In this document: piece after piece, positions 9,417 to 16,936 of the stretch | How the letters are laid out: each line of letters opens with the position of its first letter | Numbering within the stretch: position 1 is the first letter of the stretch | NCBI GenBank assembly: GCA_946887045.1 | Contig: CAMPKC010000037.1 | Location: forward strand, 1 to 44,577 | Direction of reading: 5' to 3' | Length of the DNA: 44,577 nt | Source of the DNA: an uncultured Sphingobacteriaceae bacterium | GTDB lineage: Bacteria > Bacteroidota > Bacteroidia > Sphingobacteriales > Sphingobacteriaceae | Notes under the pieces: model-generated | What the model was told of the DNA's origin: nothing | Database searches by the model: none | What the model saw: only the letters and a program-made list of their open reading frames with translations | Translations under genes and position numbers: made by a program

Positions 9417-9447
9417 ACATAACCTTTGCTAAAAGCAAAGGCTATGT
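9417..9447 (+). terminator. Intrinsic terminator after the M1 peptidase
   Basis: The stem CCTTTGC (9423-9429) with GCAAAGG (9435-9441), extended by ACATA and TATGT after one mismatch, is followed by TTTTATCT. The hairpin overlaps the last codons of the convergent methyltransferase gene. Confidence 0.75.
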
Positions 9448-10623
9448 TTTATCTCTAAGATCTTCTCTTTTGCTCCCATCGTATAGTTCATATTCCAGCA
9501 AACGGCAATCAAGCTTGCCATTGTAAAATTCCATTCGACGAGAGGCCTTTAATCCTATTTTTTTGGCCAGGTCAGGGTTTCCTGTAAAAATATAACCTGT
9601 ATAACCTTTACAATGCTGCTTCATAAAATCGCCCATGCGTTTGTATGTAGCTTCAAGTTTGGTGTGTACACCCAATCGCTCGCCGTATTCGGGATTAAAG
9701 AAGACTACGCCGCCTTCACCCTCAGGAACGGGAGTCTCCGCGAAATCGCAAACGTGGAATTCTATTAAATGGTCAACTCCAGCTGTCTTCGCATTGCGTT
9801 GCGAAACATCAACCGCATCCGCAGATAAATCTGATGCTATAATTTTAAATCCTAGTTCTTTTTTGGCTTTATCTTTTAATTTTCTGCGTTCAACAAAAAA
9901 TACCTGTTCATCATAACCGGTTATATGCATAAAACCATAATTCATTCTGAAAAGGCCCGGGTGTTTGTCGGTAGCGAGCAAAGCAGCTTCAATAGCAAGT
10001 GTGCCCGATCCACACATAGGATTTATAAACGGACTTTTTCTATCCCATTTGGTTGCCATAATAGTGGATGAAGCAAGAGCTTCAAGCATAGGTGCCTTAC
10101 CGGGAATCTTGCGATATCCGTGTTTTGAAAGCGTTTCGCCTGAAGTATCCAGGAAAATTTCAGCTTTATCATCCTGCCAATACAGATTCACCACCGTTTT
10201 ATTGTGCTCTGGTCCCGAATTGGGGCGCAAACCTTTCTTTTCTTTTATTCTGTCAACAATGGCATCTTTCACCTTAACATTGGCGAAAAGAGGGGTTGTG
10301 ATATGTTCGTTGTTAACAACTGAGGTAACAGAAAAATATCCGGTTATATCGATATATTCTTCCCATTCGATTTGAACCAGTGCATTATAAAGATGAGTGG
10401 GTGTGGGTGCTTCGAAGGTTGCTAAAGAATATAAAACCTGGCTGGCGCATCTTAAATTGAGGTTTAAGGTAATACAGTCGTTTACCGTTCCCTGCAATTC
10501 TACTCCTGTAGTAAAACTTCGAACTATAGTAAATCCCAATTGCTCTATTTCTGTTACCAGGTAAGGCGATAAACGCTTATTACATGTTACTATAATCCGG
10601 CTGTTAGTGTTGAAAACTTGCAT
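9442..10623 (-). CDS. THUMP-domain class I RNA methyltransferase (RlmL N-half-like)
   Basis: The 393-residue protein has an N-terminal ferredoxin-like/THUMP region (about 1-160) and a C-terminal Rossmann methyltransferase. The SAM-binding motif is NPMCGSGTLAIEAALLA (from about residue 201) and the catalytic loop is NPEYGERLG at 310-318. The family includes E. coli RlmL, which methylates 23S rRNA G2445. This protein matches only the RlmL half, as in many Bacteroidota single-domain homologues. The usual NPPY motif reads NPEY here. An rRNA guanine-N2 methyltransferase role is likely; the exact site is inferred. It is divergent from the DUF3127 gene. Confidence 0.88.
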   Translation of the reverse strand: MQVFNTNSRIIVTCNKRLSPYLVTEIEQLGFTIVRSFTTGVELQGTVNDCITLNLNLRCASQVLYSLATFEAPTPTHLYNALVQIEWEEYIDITGYFSVTSVVNNEHITTPLFANVKVKDAIVDRIKEKKGLRPNSGPEHNKTVVNLYWQDDKAEIFLDTSGETLSKHGYRKIPGKAPMLEALASSTIMATKWDRKSPFINPMCGSGTLAIEAALLATDKHPGLFRMNYGFMHITGYDEQVFFVERRKLKDKAKKELGFKIIASDLSADAVDVSQRNAKTAGVDHLIEFHVCDFAETPVPEGEGGVVFFNPEYGERLGVHTKLEATYKRMGDFMKQHCKGYTGYIFTGNPDLAKKIGLKASRRMEFYNGKLDCRLLEYELYDGSKREDLRDKT

Positions 10624-10747
10624 AATTTTTTGCGAAGTTAATCAATAAAAATTGGCAGATTTGAATCTGATTAAATTGAAACCTAAACCCCTCTCATTAC
10701 AAAGAGGATAAATACAATAAAAGAAATTTATTTAATAAGGATACAAA

Positions 10748-11113
10748 ATGGATATTAAGGGAAAAGTACATGAAGTGTTACCGGTTACTAATGTTACCGA
10801 AACTTTTAAAAAGCGCGAGTTAATCATAGAATTTGCTGAAAATCCTCAATACCCGGAGTATATAAAATTTGAAGCATTACAAGATAAAGTGAATCTTTTT
10901 GATCCGCTTAAAGTTGGTGATCAGGTTGAGGTTTTCTTTAACCTTCGTGGCCGCCCTTGGACTGATAAAAGCGGAAAAACGGCTTATTTTAACACATTAG
11001 TTGTTTGGAGAGTAAATGTATTAACAGGTACAGCTGCAGAAAGCGCAAGTCCTGAAACCGCAGCTCCGGTTGATATCAGCTCTGCTGCGGAAGATGACGA
11101 CTTACCTTTCTAA
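10748..11113 (+). CDS. DUF3127 protein with SSB-like acidic C-terminal tip
   Basis: The 121-residue protein is recognised as DUF3127, a Bacteroidota-enriched family likely to form an OB-like beta fold. The core (about 1-95) includes YPEYIKFEALQDKVNLFDPL and VFFNLRGRPWTDKSGK. A flexible Ala/Ser/Pro linker leads to EDDDLPF (115-121), the same type of acidic DDLPF tip that SSB uses to recruit replication and repair proteins, as in the ssb gene of this window. This suggests a nucleic-acid or SSB-partner role, which is inference. It is transcribed alone and ends at a clear terminator. Confidence 0.85.
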   Translation: MDIKGKVHEVLPVTNVTETFKKRELIIEFAENPQYPEYIKFEALQDKVNLFDPLKVGDQVEVFFNLRGRPWTDKSGKTAYFNTLVVWRVNVLTGTAAESASPETAAPVDISSAAEDDDLPF

Positions 11114-11144
11114 TTTATAGGTACTGCACAAATTTGTCATAACA

Positions 11145-11175
11145 AGAGAGGCTCTTCATTCGAAGAGCTTTTCTC
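11145..11175 (+). terminator. Intrinsic terminator after DUF3127 gene
   Basis: GCTCTTC (11151-11157) pairs with GAAGAGC (11162-11168) around the tetraloop-like ATTC. TTTTCTCGTTT follows. Flanking GAGAG/CTC can extend the stem. Confidence 0.75.
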
Positions 11176-11290
11176 GTTTATAAGCGTTTTAAGCATTTAT
11201 TCGCTATAATCTCTTTGCGATTAAATCGTTTACTTTATAGCCATAAAGAACATCTATTAAAGCTGTGTTAAATAATGTTAAAAAGCGGCT

Positions 11291-11316
11291 GGCTTATAAG
11301 CCCTTATGTATTTTTG
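11291..11316 (+). promoter_or_regulatory. Promoter with palindrome for the two-component system
   Basis: TATTTTTG (11309-11316) matches the Bacteroidota -7 consensus TAnnTTTG. The perfect 12-bp palindrome GGCTTATAAGCC (11291-11302) lies directly upstream of it. The -7 box ends 5 nt before the kinase ATG, so the transcript may be leaderless. The palindrome could be a regulator site. Confidence 0.55.
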
Positions 11317-11321
11317 TGTAA

Positions 11322-13130
11322 ATGAAAAAAAGAAGTATTAGCCTTATTATCGGTTTGATGAGTGTTGCTTTGTTGGGAGTAATGGCTATGCAATTGTACT
11401 TTTTCAAACAATCTTTTGCTTTAAAGTCTCAGTTATTTGATCTTTCGGTTAACGAGGCATTAACCAAGGTTTCCTCGAAAGTTGCTAAATATGAAGCATA
11501 TGATATTTTAAAGCGGAGAAGGCAAAGGGATTTTGAGGAGCAACAGAGAATCATCAACGCCGGCTTGGTTGCTAAAAGCAATTCCTCAGAAAGACTGAGC
11601 CCCCAGGAAATAAGAGCCCAGATAAAAAAGAAGAGGGAATTTTTATTGCGCCGTGATCAACGTAGGGCCGATAGTGTTTTTAGTGTTCGTGACAGTGTAT
11701 TTAAGTCGAGAAACGAAGTGCTCGCAGTGAATGAAATGTCGGCATTTGATCATGAACCCGAGCAGTTTGATGTGAAGATTGACGTTTCCGAATTCCAGGA
11801 TGGTTACGGCGGAGTTCTTCAGCAGGCAGTAACAAGTGTTAGTCCCCGCCCCCGGATTTTCAGCGGAGAACGCACAGACTCAATAAAACGATATATTTAT
11901 GTAGACCCTACCCGTGGTCCTCAGATTAAAGTTCTCTCTAAGCCTATTATTAAGGAGCTAAGTTTTTCCTCTTTAGAGGAATTAAACAAGGAGAAAAGAC
12001 GACTCCAGCAAAAAAAGACGATAAAGTTTCTCGATTCTGTTCAAAGTGATTTTGAAATGGAATTAACTGAGATGAATGTTCCGCTTCAAAAGCGGATCAA
12101 CCCTCTTTACCTGGATTCAATGCTCCGGTCCGAATTTCAGAATACAGGAATCAATATAGATTACGCTTACCAGGTGGCCTCGGCACGAAATGATGATCTG
12201 TTAATCTTTCGAAAGGCATCTAACGAAACAAGTTTTCTTCCCGACAATACCTACAAAACGGTACTGTTTCCCAATGATATGATTCGTGATGCAGGTTTGC
12301 TGATGGTAACGTTTCCGGAAAAAGACTCTGTGATTTTATCTAATATGAGTGTAATGATGACTTCTTCAGGAGCATTGTTGCTTATACTGCTTTTCAGTTT
12401 CGGATTTACAATTCACTCTATTATCAGGCAAAAGAAAATCTCCGAAATGAAAACTGATTTCATCAATAATATGACCCACGAGTTTAAAACTCCTGTGGCC
12501 ACCATCATGATTGCCAGCGAAGCATTAAAAGATCCGGAAATTAGTGAAGATAAAGACCGCATAGCACGTTTAGCAGGAATCATTTATGATGAAAATATTC
12601 GCTTAGGCGATCATATAGAACGGGTGTTGAATATTGCGAAAATTGACAAAGGCGATTTAAAACTGGAGTTTAAACCTGTTGAAATGAATGATCTGATTTC
12701 GGCGGTAGCTGACAGTATGGAGCTTCAATTTCAGAAGAAGGAGGCCGCGATTACTTTAAATCTGAGGGCCACAAAATCAACAGTGCAGGGTGATGAGCTT
12801 CATTTAAGCAATGTAATTTATAATTTGATAGATAATGCATTAAAATACAGCTCGGAGAAACCCGATATTACCATTTCGACCTTCACAAGCGGAAAGAATT
12901 TAATCATAAAAGTGTCGGATAAGGGTATCGGCATGGGTAAAGAGCAGTTATCAAAGATATTTGGGCAGTTTTATAGAATACCAACCGGGAATCTGCATGA
13001 TGTAAAGGGATTCGGATTAGGCTTAAGTTATGTTAACAATATAGTGAAGCGGCATTACGGAAATATTAATGTAAAAAGTGAAAGGGATAAAGGATCTGAA
13101 TTTGAAATTGTCTTTCCAATAGTTAAATAG
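11322..13130 (+). CDS. Membrane sensor histidine kinase (RprX-like)
   Basis: The 602-residue kinase has a transmembrane helix at about 7-27. A long, highly charged periplasmic region of about 310 residues follows, partly coiled-coil, with many Arg/Lys. A second transmembrane helix spans about 343-366. The HisKA domain carries the phospho-acceptor His386 in NNMTHEFKTPVATI. The HATPase_c domain has its N-box at NVIYNLIDNALKYS (497-510) and G-boxes DKGIGMG and GFGLGL. It autophosphorylates and passes phosphate to the response regulator starting 10 nt downstream. Resemblance to Bacteroides RprX is from memory. No ligand can be read from the sensor domain. Confidence 0.93.
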   Translation: MKKRSISLIIGLMSVALLGVMAMQLYFFKQSFALKSQLFDLSVNEALTKVSSKVAKYEAYDILKRRRQRDFEEQQRIINAGLVAKSNSSERLSPQEIRAQIKKKREFLLRRDQRRADSVFSVRDSVFKSRNEVLAVNEMSAFDHEPEQFDVKIDVSEFQDGYGGVLQQAVTSVSPRPRIFSGERTDSIKRYIYVDPTRGPQIKVLSKPIIKELSFSSLEELNKEKRRLQQKKTIKFLDSVQSDFEMELTEMNVPLQKRINPLYLDSMLRSEFQNTGINIDYAYQVASARNDDLLIFRKASNETSFLPDNTYKTVLFPNDMIRDAGLLMVTFPEKDSVILSNMSVMMTSSGALLLILLFSFGFTIHSIIRQKKISEMKTDFINNMTHEFKTPVATIMIASEALKDPEISEDKDRIARLAGIIYDENIRLGDHIERVLNIAKIDKGDLKLEFKPVEMNDLISAVADSMELQFQKKEAAITLNLRATKSTVQGDELHLSNVIYNLIDNALKYSSEKPDITISTFTSGKNLIIKVSDKGIGMGKEQLSKIFGQFYRIPTGNLHDVKGFGLGLSYVNNIVKRHYGNINVKSERDKGSEFEIVFPIVK

Positions 13131-13140
13131 GGAGTTAGCC

Positions 13141-13872
13141 ATGAGTCATAACGCAAATAGTTTAGTAAGCGAGAGAAAGCAGAAAGTGCTGCTTGTAGAA
13201 GACGATCCAAATTTGGGCTTACTTCTACAGGATTATCTCCAGCTTAAAGGAAAATACGATGTGTCTCTGGCTAAAGATGGCGAAGAGGGGTTTAATTTTT
13301 TTAAAAATGACCGCTTTGATATTTGTATACTGGACGTAATGATGCCCAAAAAAGATGGTTTTACCCTGGGGCGTGAGATACGCAAAATGAATCCCGATGT
13401 TCCGATCATTTTTGCTACCGCAAAAACAATGATTGAAGATAAATCGGAAGCATTTACCCTCGGTGGAGATGATTACATAACCAAACCATTTCGGATTGAG
13501 GAATTGCTTTTAAGATTAAATGCACTTTTAAAACGGGCAGCAAATCAGGAAAAGCATGCAGTCGAAGAACATCCGGATAAGTTTGAAATCGGAGAATATC
13601 TTTTTGACTACAATGCGCAGGTAATTAAGAAGGGGGACTTTCTGCAAAAAGTGTCAACCAAAGAGGCTGAGCTTTTGCGTTTGCTATGTTTAAAGAAAAA
13701 CAACGTACTTACCCGCGAAGAGGCATTGCTAAACATTTGGCATGATGATAATTATTTTAATGGTCGCAGTATGGATGTTTTTTTAAGCAAGCTTAGGAAG
13801 TATTTAAAAGATGATCCCGCCGTAGAAATCGTTAACGTACATGGCAAAGGCTATAAATTAATTGTAAATTAG
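13141..13872 (+). CDS. OmpR-family response regulator (RprY-like)
   Basis: The 243-residue protein has a receiver domain (15-130) with the acidic pair Asp21/Asp22, phosphorylation site Asp65 (CILDVMMPKKDGF) and Lys115 (DDYITKPF). A winged-helix DNA-binding domain follows (about 145-240), ending in NVHGKGYKLIV, typical of OmpR-type Trans_reg_C domains. It is co-transcribed with the histidine kinase upstream. Sequence style recalls RprY of Bacteroides fragilis. The palindrome ahead of the kinase promoter is a candidate autoregulatory site, not demonstrated. Confidence 0.94.
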   Translation: MSHNANSLVSERKQKVLLVEDDPNLGLLLQDYLQLKGKYDVSLAKDGEEGFNFFKNDRFDICILDVMMPKKDGFTLGREIRKMNPDVPIIFATAKTMIEDKSEAFTLGGDDYITKPFRIEELLLRLNALLKRAANQEKHAVEEHPDKFEIGEYLFDYNAQVIKKGDFLQKVSTKEAELLRLLCLKKNNVLTREEALLNIWHDDNYFNGRSMDVFLSKLRKYLKDDPAVEIVNVHGKGYKLIVN

Positions 13873-13918
13873 TCCGCCTTGCGTAAAAATCCTGTTTCCG
13901 CCATCAAGAAAAACATTT

Positions 13919-13940
13919 ATTAGCTATTATTGTAGCTAAT
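13919..13940. promoter_or_regulatory. 22-bp dyad, candidate operator of the receptor operon
   Basis: ATTAGCTA (13919-13926) and TAGCTAAT (13933-13940) are perfect 8-bp inverted repeats separated by TTATTG. The dyad ends 3 nt before the start of the Cys/His-rich protein gene. Size and symmetry fit a dimeric repressor such as a Fur/Zur-type metalloregulator, but no known consensus is matched. Confidence 0.45.
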
Positions 13941-13943
13941 ACG

Positions 13944-14279
13944 ATGATCAGTAAAAAATCCATAAGAGTTGCATTGTCTGCATTTCTGTTGCTGTGTTTT
14001 TCAGTAGCGGTAATACCTCTTGATTTTTTACATAATCATGCCGAAGAGCAGAGCAGATGCAGTTCAAAGCACGTCACTTGCCAGCATAAAATTCATATTT
14101 CAAAGAAAGCTTCTTATTGCTTTGCATGTACCGTGCATCTGGATAAGGCTTTCACTTTCTCATATCCATTACAATCTTTTATCAAACCGTCGATCACAAA
14201 GTTGCTTTCGAGCGATTGTATTGCCGGTTGTTACACAAAGGTTGTATTATCTTTCTTGAGGGGGCCCCCATCTCAATAA
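13944..14279 (+). CDS. Small Cys/His-rich membrane-anchored protein upstream of TonB receptor
   Basis: The 111-residue protein has a transmembrane or signal segment at about 8-26. A stretch rich in metal-type ligands follows: His30, His32, Cys39, His43, Cys46, His48, His51, then CFAC (59-62), His65, Cys92 and Cys96. The C-terminus ends RGPPSQ, a tail resembling other small proteins next to TonB receptors and loosely like DUF2946. No confirmed family is recognised. Being 72 bp ahead of a TonB-dependent receptor and behind a dyad, it is probably a periplasmic metal-handling partner of that receptor, but this is inference. Confidence 0.7.
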   Translation: MISKKSIRVALSAFLLLCFSVAVIPLDFLHNHAEEQSRCSSKHVTCQHKIHISKKASYCFACTVHLDKAFTFSYPLQSFIKPSITKLLSSDCIAGCYTKVVLSFLRGPPSQ

Positions 14280-14285
14280 TTTTTC
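14256..14285 (+). terminator. Hairpin with U-tract between small Cys/His gene and receptor
   Basis: TTGAG with CTCAA encloses a GGGGGCCCCC core overlapping the stop codon of the small gene and is followed by TAATTTTT. It looks like a terminator or attenuator that could lower receptor expression relative to the first gene. Confidence 0.45.
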
Positions 14286-14351
14286 TAAGCAGTTTCTGAT
14301 ATTTTAATCATCCCCTCTGGCGGATGCTATTGTTTATTTTAAAATTTTAAG

Positions 14352-16649
14352 ATGAAGGTTTTCACTATTCTATTATTTTTCTTTTTATATACGGTTAATG
14401 TCTCCCACGCAAATACATTGTTTGCATTGAACGGAAAGGTTACCGATGCTAATACAAATGAGCCGCTCCCGGGGGCCGTTATTTCAATTCCTGAACTTCG
14501 TATTTCCATAAATACCGATCAAAATGGAGAATATACATTTTCCCGAATTCCCTCCAGAGGCCGTTTTCTTGTTGAAGTGCGTTATATAGGATATAGAACA
14601 ATTACACAATTTATTGATTTAGCCGCAACTACTTCTTTCAATTTTTCTTTAGAGCCGAGTATTATTGAGGTGCATGAGGTAGTTGTAACCGGTACTGTTT
14701 CCAGCGCGAATAACCGAACCAATAGTACCTCGGTGTCAACTGTTGGCAAGAATGAACTAACTGGCCGGCCTTCCAATAATATAATTGATGCTATCGCACA
14801 TGTTGCCGGCGTTTCACAAATTTCTACAGGTGCTGCAGTTTCCAAACCGGTCATACGCGGCTTAAGTGCAAATCGTGTTGTAACATTATCCAATGGGGTT
14901 AAGCAGGAAGGCCAGCAATGGGGAGACGAGCATGGTATGGAAATAGATCAATATAGCGCTGATCGTGTTGAAATTTTGCGAGGCGCGGCAAGTCTTCTGT
15001 ATGGATCTGACGCCTTGGGAGGGGTAATAAATGTTATAGATGCCTTACCTCCCTCATCAGGACAAGTAAGGGGCGAGTTTTTATCAAACTACGGCACGAA
15101 TAACGGCTTAACCAGCACATCCGCGATGCTGCAAGGTAATAGCAATGGATTTGTTTGGCAGGGTCGTGGAACGTATAAGAACGCTTTCGGATATAATACT
15201 CCTCAGGGACGAATTCCAAATACTGGGTTTAATGAGAGAAATTTTGGTGCCATGCTGGGACTGAACAAATCTTGGGGATATACTCATTTAAACCTTTCGT
15301 CTTTCAACCAAAAGCTGGGATTGCCCGATTTTGAGAAAAATAGCGATGGCGAATATCAGGACAGTGAGGGTGAAGTTTTAACCCCCGGACAAGTTAAAAG
15401 CAGAGAATTGCTCCTTCCTTTTCAAGATGTTCGCCATTATAAGATCGCATTAAATAACCATATACTTTTCAGTAAAGGGAGGTTGCGTTCTACACTGGGT
15501 TTTCAAAATAATCAGCGCAGAGAGTTAGAGGAAAGTGTTTCCGATCCTTCCCTTTTCTTTGATCTTAAAACATATAGCTACGATTTTAAATACTACTTCG
15601 AAGAGAATAATGGATGGCAGCCCGTTGTCGGCGTGGCTGGAGCATTTCAGGAGAGTAAAAACCGGGCCGAAGAGCTCTTGATTCCTGATTACGACAACAG
15701 GGATTTTGGGGCTTTTGCTTATTTGAAGAAAGAGTGGAATAGAACTACCGTAAATGCAGGCTTAAGATTTGATAATCGGAAGATTAGTGGGGTCGAAATG
15801 GATGAAGACGGCTCACCCAAGTTTTCAAACTTCACTAATAAGTTTTCTAACCTAAGTGGGGCTGTTGGCTTTACGCAGGATTTTGCTGAGAACTGGAACT
15901 TTAAGGCAAATATTGGAAGTGCATTTCGGGCACCTAATATTTCCGAATTAAGCTCTGATGGTGTGCATGAAGGAACAAATAATTATGAGATCGGTAACAC
16001 GGATTTAAAACCTGAAAGGAGTTTATATGCCGATGCAGCTCTGGAATTCCACAATTCTAAGGTAGATTTTCACTTAAACGTCTATAATAATTATATAGGC
16101 AATTATATCTATGCGCGACAATTGAATGATCAGACTATAGATATCGGTAGCGAGACTCACAGACTTTTTAATTATGTGCAGGATAACGCAAACTTGTATG
16201 GTTTTGAGGCAGGCCTGACGCTGCATCCGATATCCTTGATCCACTTTGCGAATAGTTTCTCTTTGACTCGGGGGAAAAATACAGCAACGAAGTCAAACCT
16301 TCCGTTTATGCCTGCTCCCGCTCTCAGAAATGAATTGCGAATCGAACCGGAGATAAAATCTGCAATGTTCAAGAATTCTTATTTTTCAATCGAGTTGGAT
16401 AATGTATTTAAGCAAGATCGTTTTGATCAAGAGTTTGAAACAGAAACTGGTGCTTATACTCTGGTAAATGCTTCGGTTGGGACAACCTTGAATTTAAGCA
16501 GACAAAGCTTGCGACTCTATGTTTCTGCTAATAATGTATTCGATAAGGATTATGTAAACCACCTGAACAGGCTAAAGTACGATGGTATATTAAACCAGGG
16601 AAGGAATATTTCCTTTGGTTTAATTATGCCTCTCAACTTCACAAAATAA
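14352..16649 (+). CDS. TonB-dependent outer-membrane receptor with carboxypeptidase-like domain
   Basis: The 765-residue receptor has a signal peptide (1-20) and a carboxypeptidase-regulatory-like domain (about 26-105). A TonB-box-like HEVVVTG follows, then a plug (about 125-235; IRGLSANRVVTLSNGVKQEG, then QWGDEHGMEIDQ, then VEILRGAASLLYGSDALGG). A 22-strand-type barrel ends in an aromatic-poor MPLNFTK. The GVKQEGQQWGDEHG segment resembles plugs of ZnuD/CirA-like metal or siderophore receptors. Together with the Cys/His-rich neighbour this favours metal uptake, possibly zinc or copper, though the substrate is inferred. A terminator follows. Confidence 0.92.
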   Translation: MKVFTILLFFFLYTVNVSHANTLFALNGKVTDANTNEPLPGAVISIPELRISINTDQNGEYTFSRIPSRGRFLVEVRYIGYRTITQFIDLAATTSFNFSLEPSIIEVHEVVVTGTVSSANNRTNSTSVSTVGKNELTGRPSNNIIDAIAHVAGVSQISTGAAVSKPVIRGLSANRVVTLSNGVKQEGQQWGDEHGMEIDQYSADRVEILRGAASLLYGSDALGGVINVIDALPPSSGQVRGEFLSNYGTNNGLTSTSAMLQGNSNGFVWQGRGTYKNAFGYNTPQGRIPNTGFNERNFGAMLGLNKSWGYTHLNLSSFNQKLGLPDFEKNSDGEYQDSEGEVLTPGQVKSRELLLPFQDVRHYKIALNNHILFSKGRLRSTLGFQNNQRRELEESVSDPSLFFDLKTYSYDFKYYFEENNGWQPVVGVAGAFQESKNRAEELLIPDYDNRDFGAFAYLKKEWNRTTVNAGLRFDNRKISGVEMDEDGSPKFSNFTNKFSNLSGAVGFTQDFAENWNFKANIGSAFRAPNISELSSDGVHEGTNNYEIGNTDLKPERSLYADAALEFHNSKVDFHLNVYNNYIGNYIYARQLNDQTIDIGSETHRLFNYVQDNANLYGFEAGLTLHPISLIHFANSFSLTRGKNTATKSNLPFMPAPALRNELRIEPEIKSAMFKNSYFSIELDNVFKQDRFDQEFETETGAYTLVNASVGTTLNLSRQSLRLYVSANNVFDKDYVNHLNRLKYDGILNQGRNISFGLIMPLNFTK

Positions 16650-16653
16650 AAGT

Positions 16654-16684
16654 AAGGGGGCCTGATGTCGGAGCAGGCTCCCTT
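16654..16684 (+). terminator. Intrinsic terminator after the TonB receptor
   Basis: AAGGGGGCCTG (16654-16664) pairs with CAGGCTCCCTT (16674-16684) over 11 bp including one G-U, with a 9-nt loop. The following CTAATTT is a weak U-tract. Confidence 0.65.
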
Positions 16685-16936
16685 CTAATTTATAAATGTG
16701 TATCTAATGCTCCAGTTGTGTGGCTGCTTCTTCGGACAGGTTAAAATTAATGCTATCTGTCCCTGTGTGTGTTTAGTTGACGAAAATAGAATCATATAAT
16801 TTAGAATTTAAGAATGTAAATAAGTTTAATACCTCCATTAAATTATTTCCAGAATATATGTTTCTACGATTTTCCCGGTATGTAGTTGCAACTAAATTAA
16901 AAACATGGGCTCATTTTTATTGCTTTCGAATAATTA
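16685..16936. other. AT-rich intergenic region with no gene seen
   Basis: Between the receptor terminator and the 3' end of radA I find no credible reading frame. Two minor symmetries are visible: GGACAG (16734-16739) with CTGTCC (16757-16762), and the 12-bp palindrome TAGTTGCAACTA (16883-16894). Neither has an assignable role. Confidence 0.5.

Noticed and set aside
9965..10375. 136-codon plus-strand frame opposite the rRNA methyltransferase
   Set aside because: A shadow of a well-supported minus-strand gene with intact THUMP and methyltransferase motifs.
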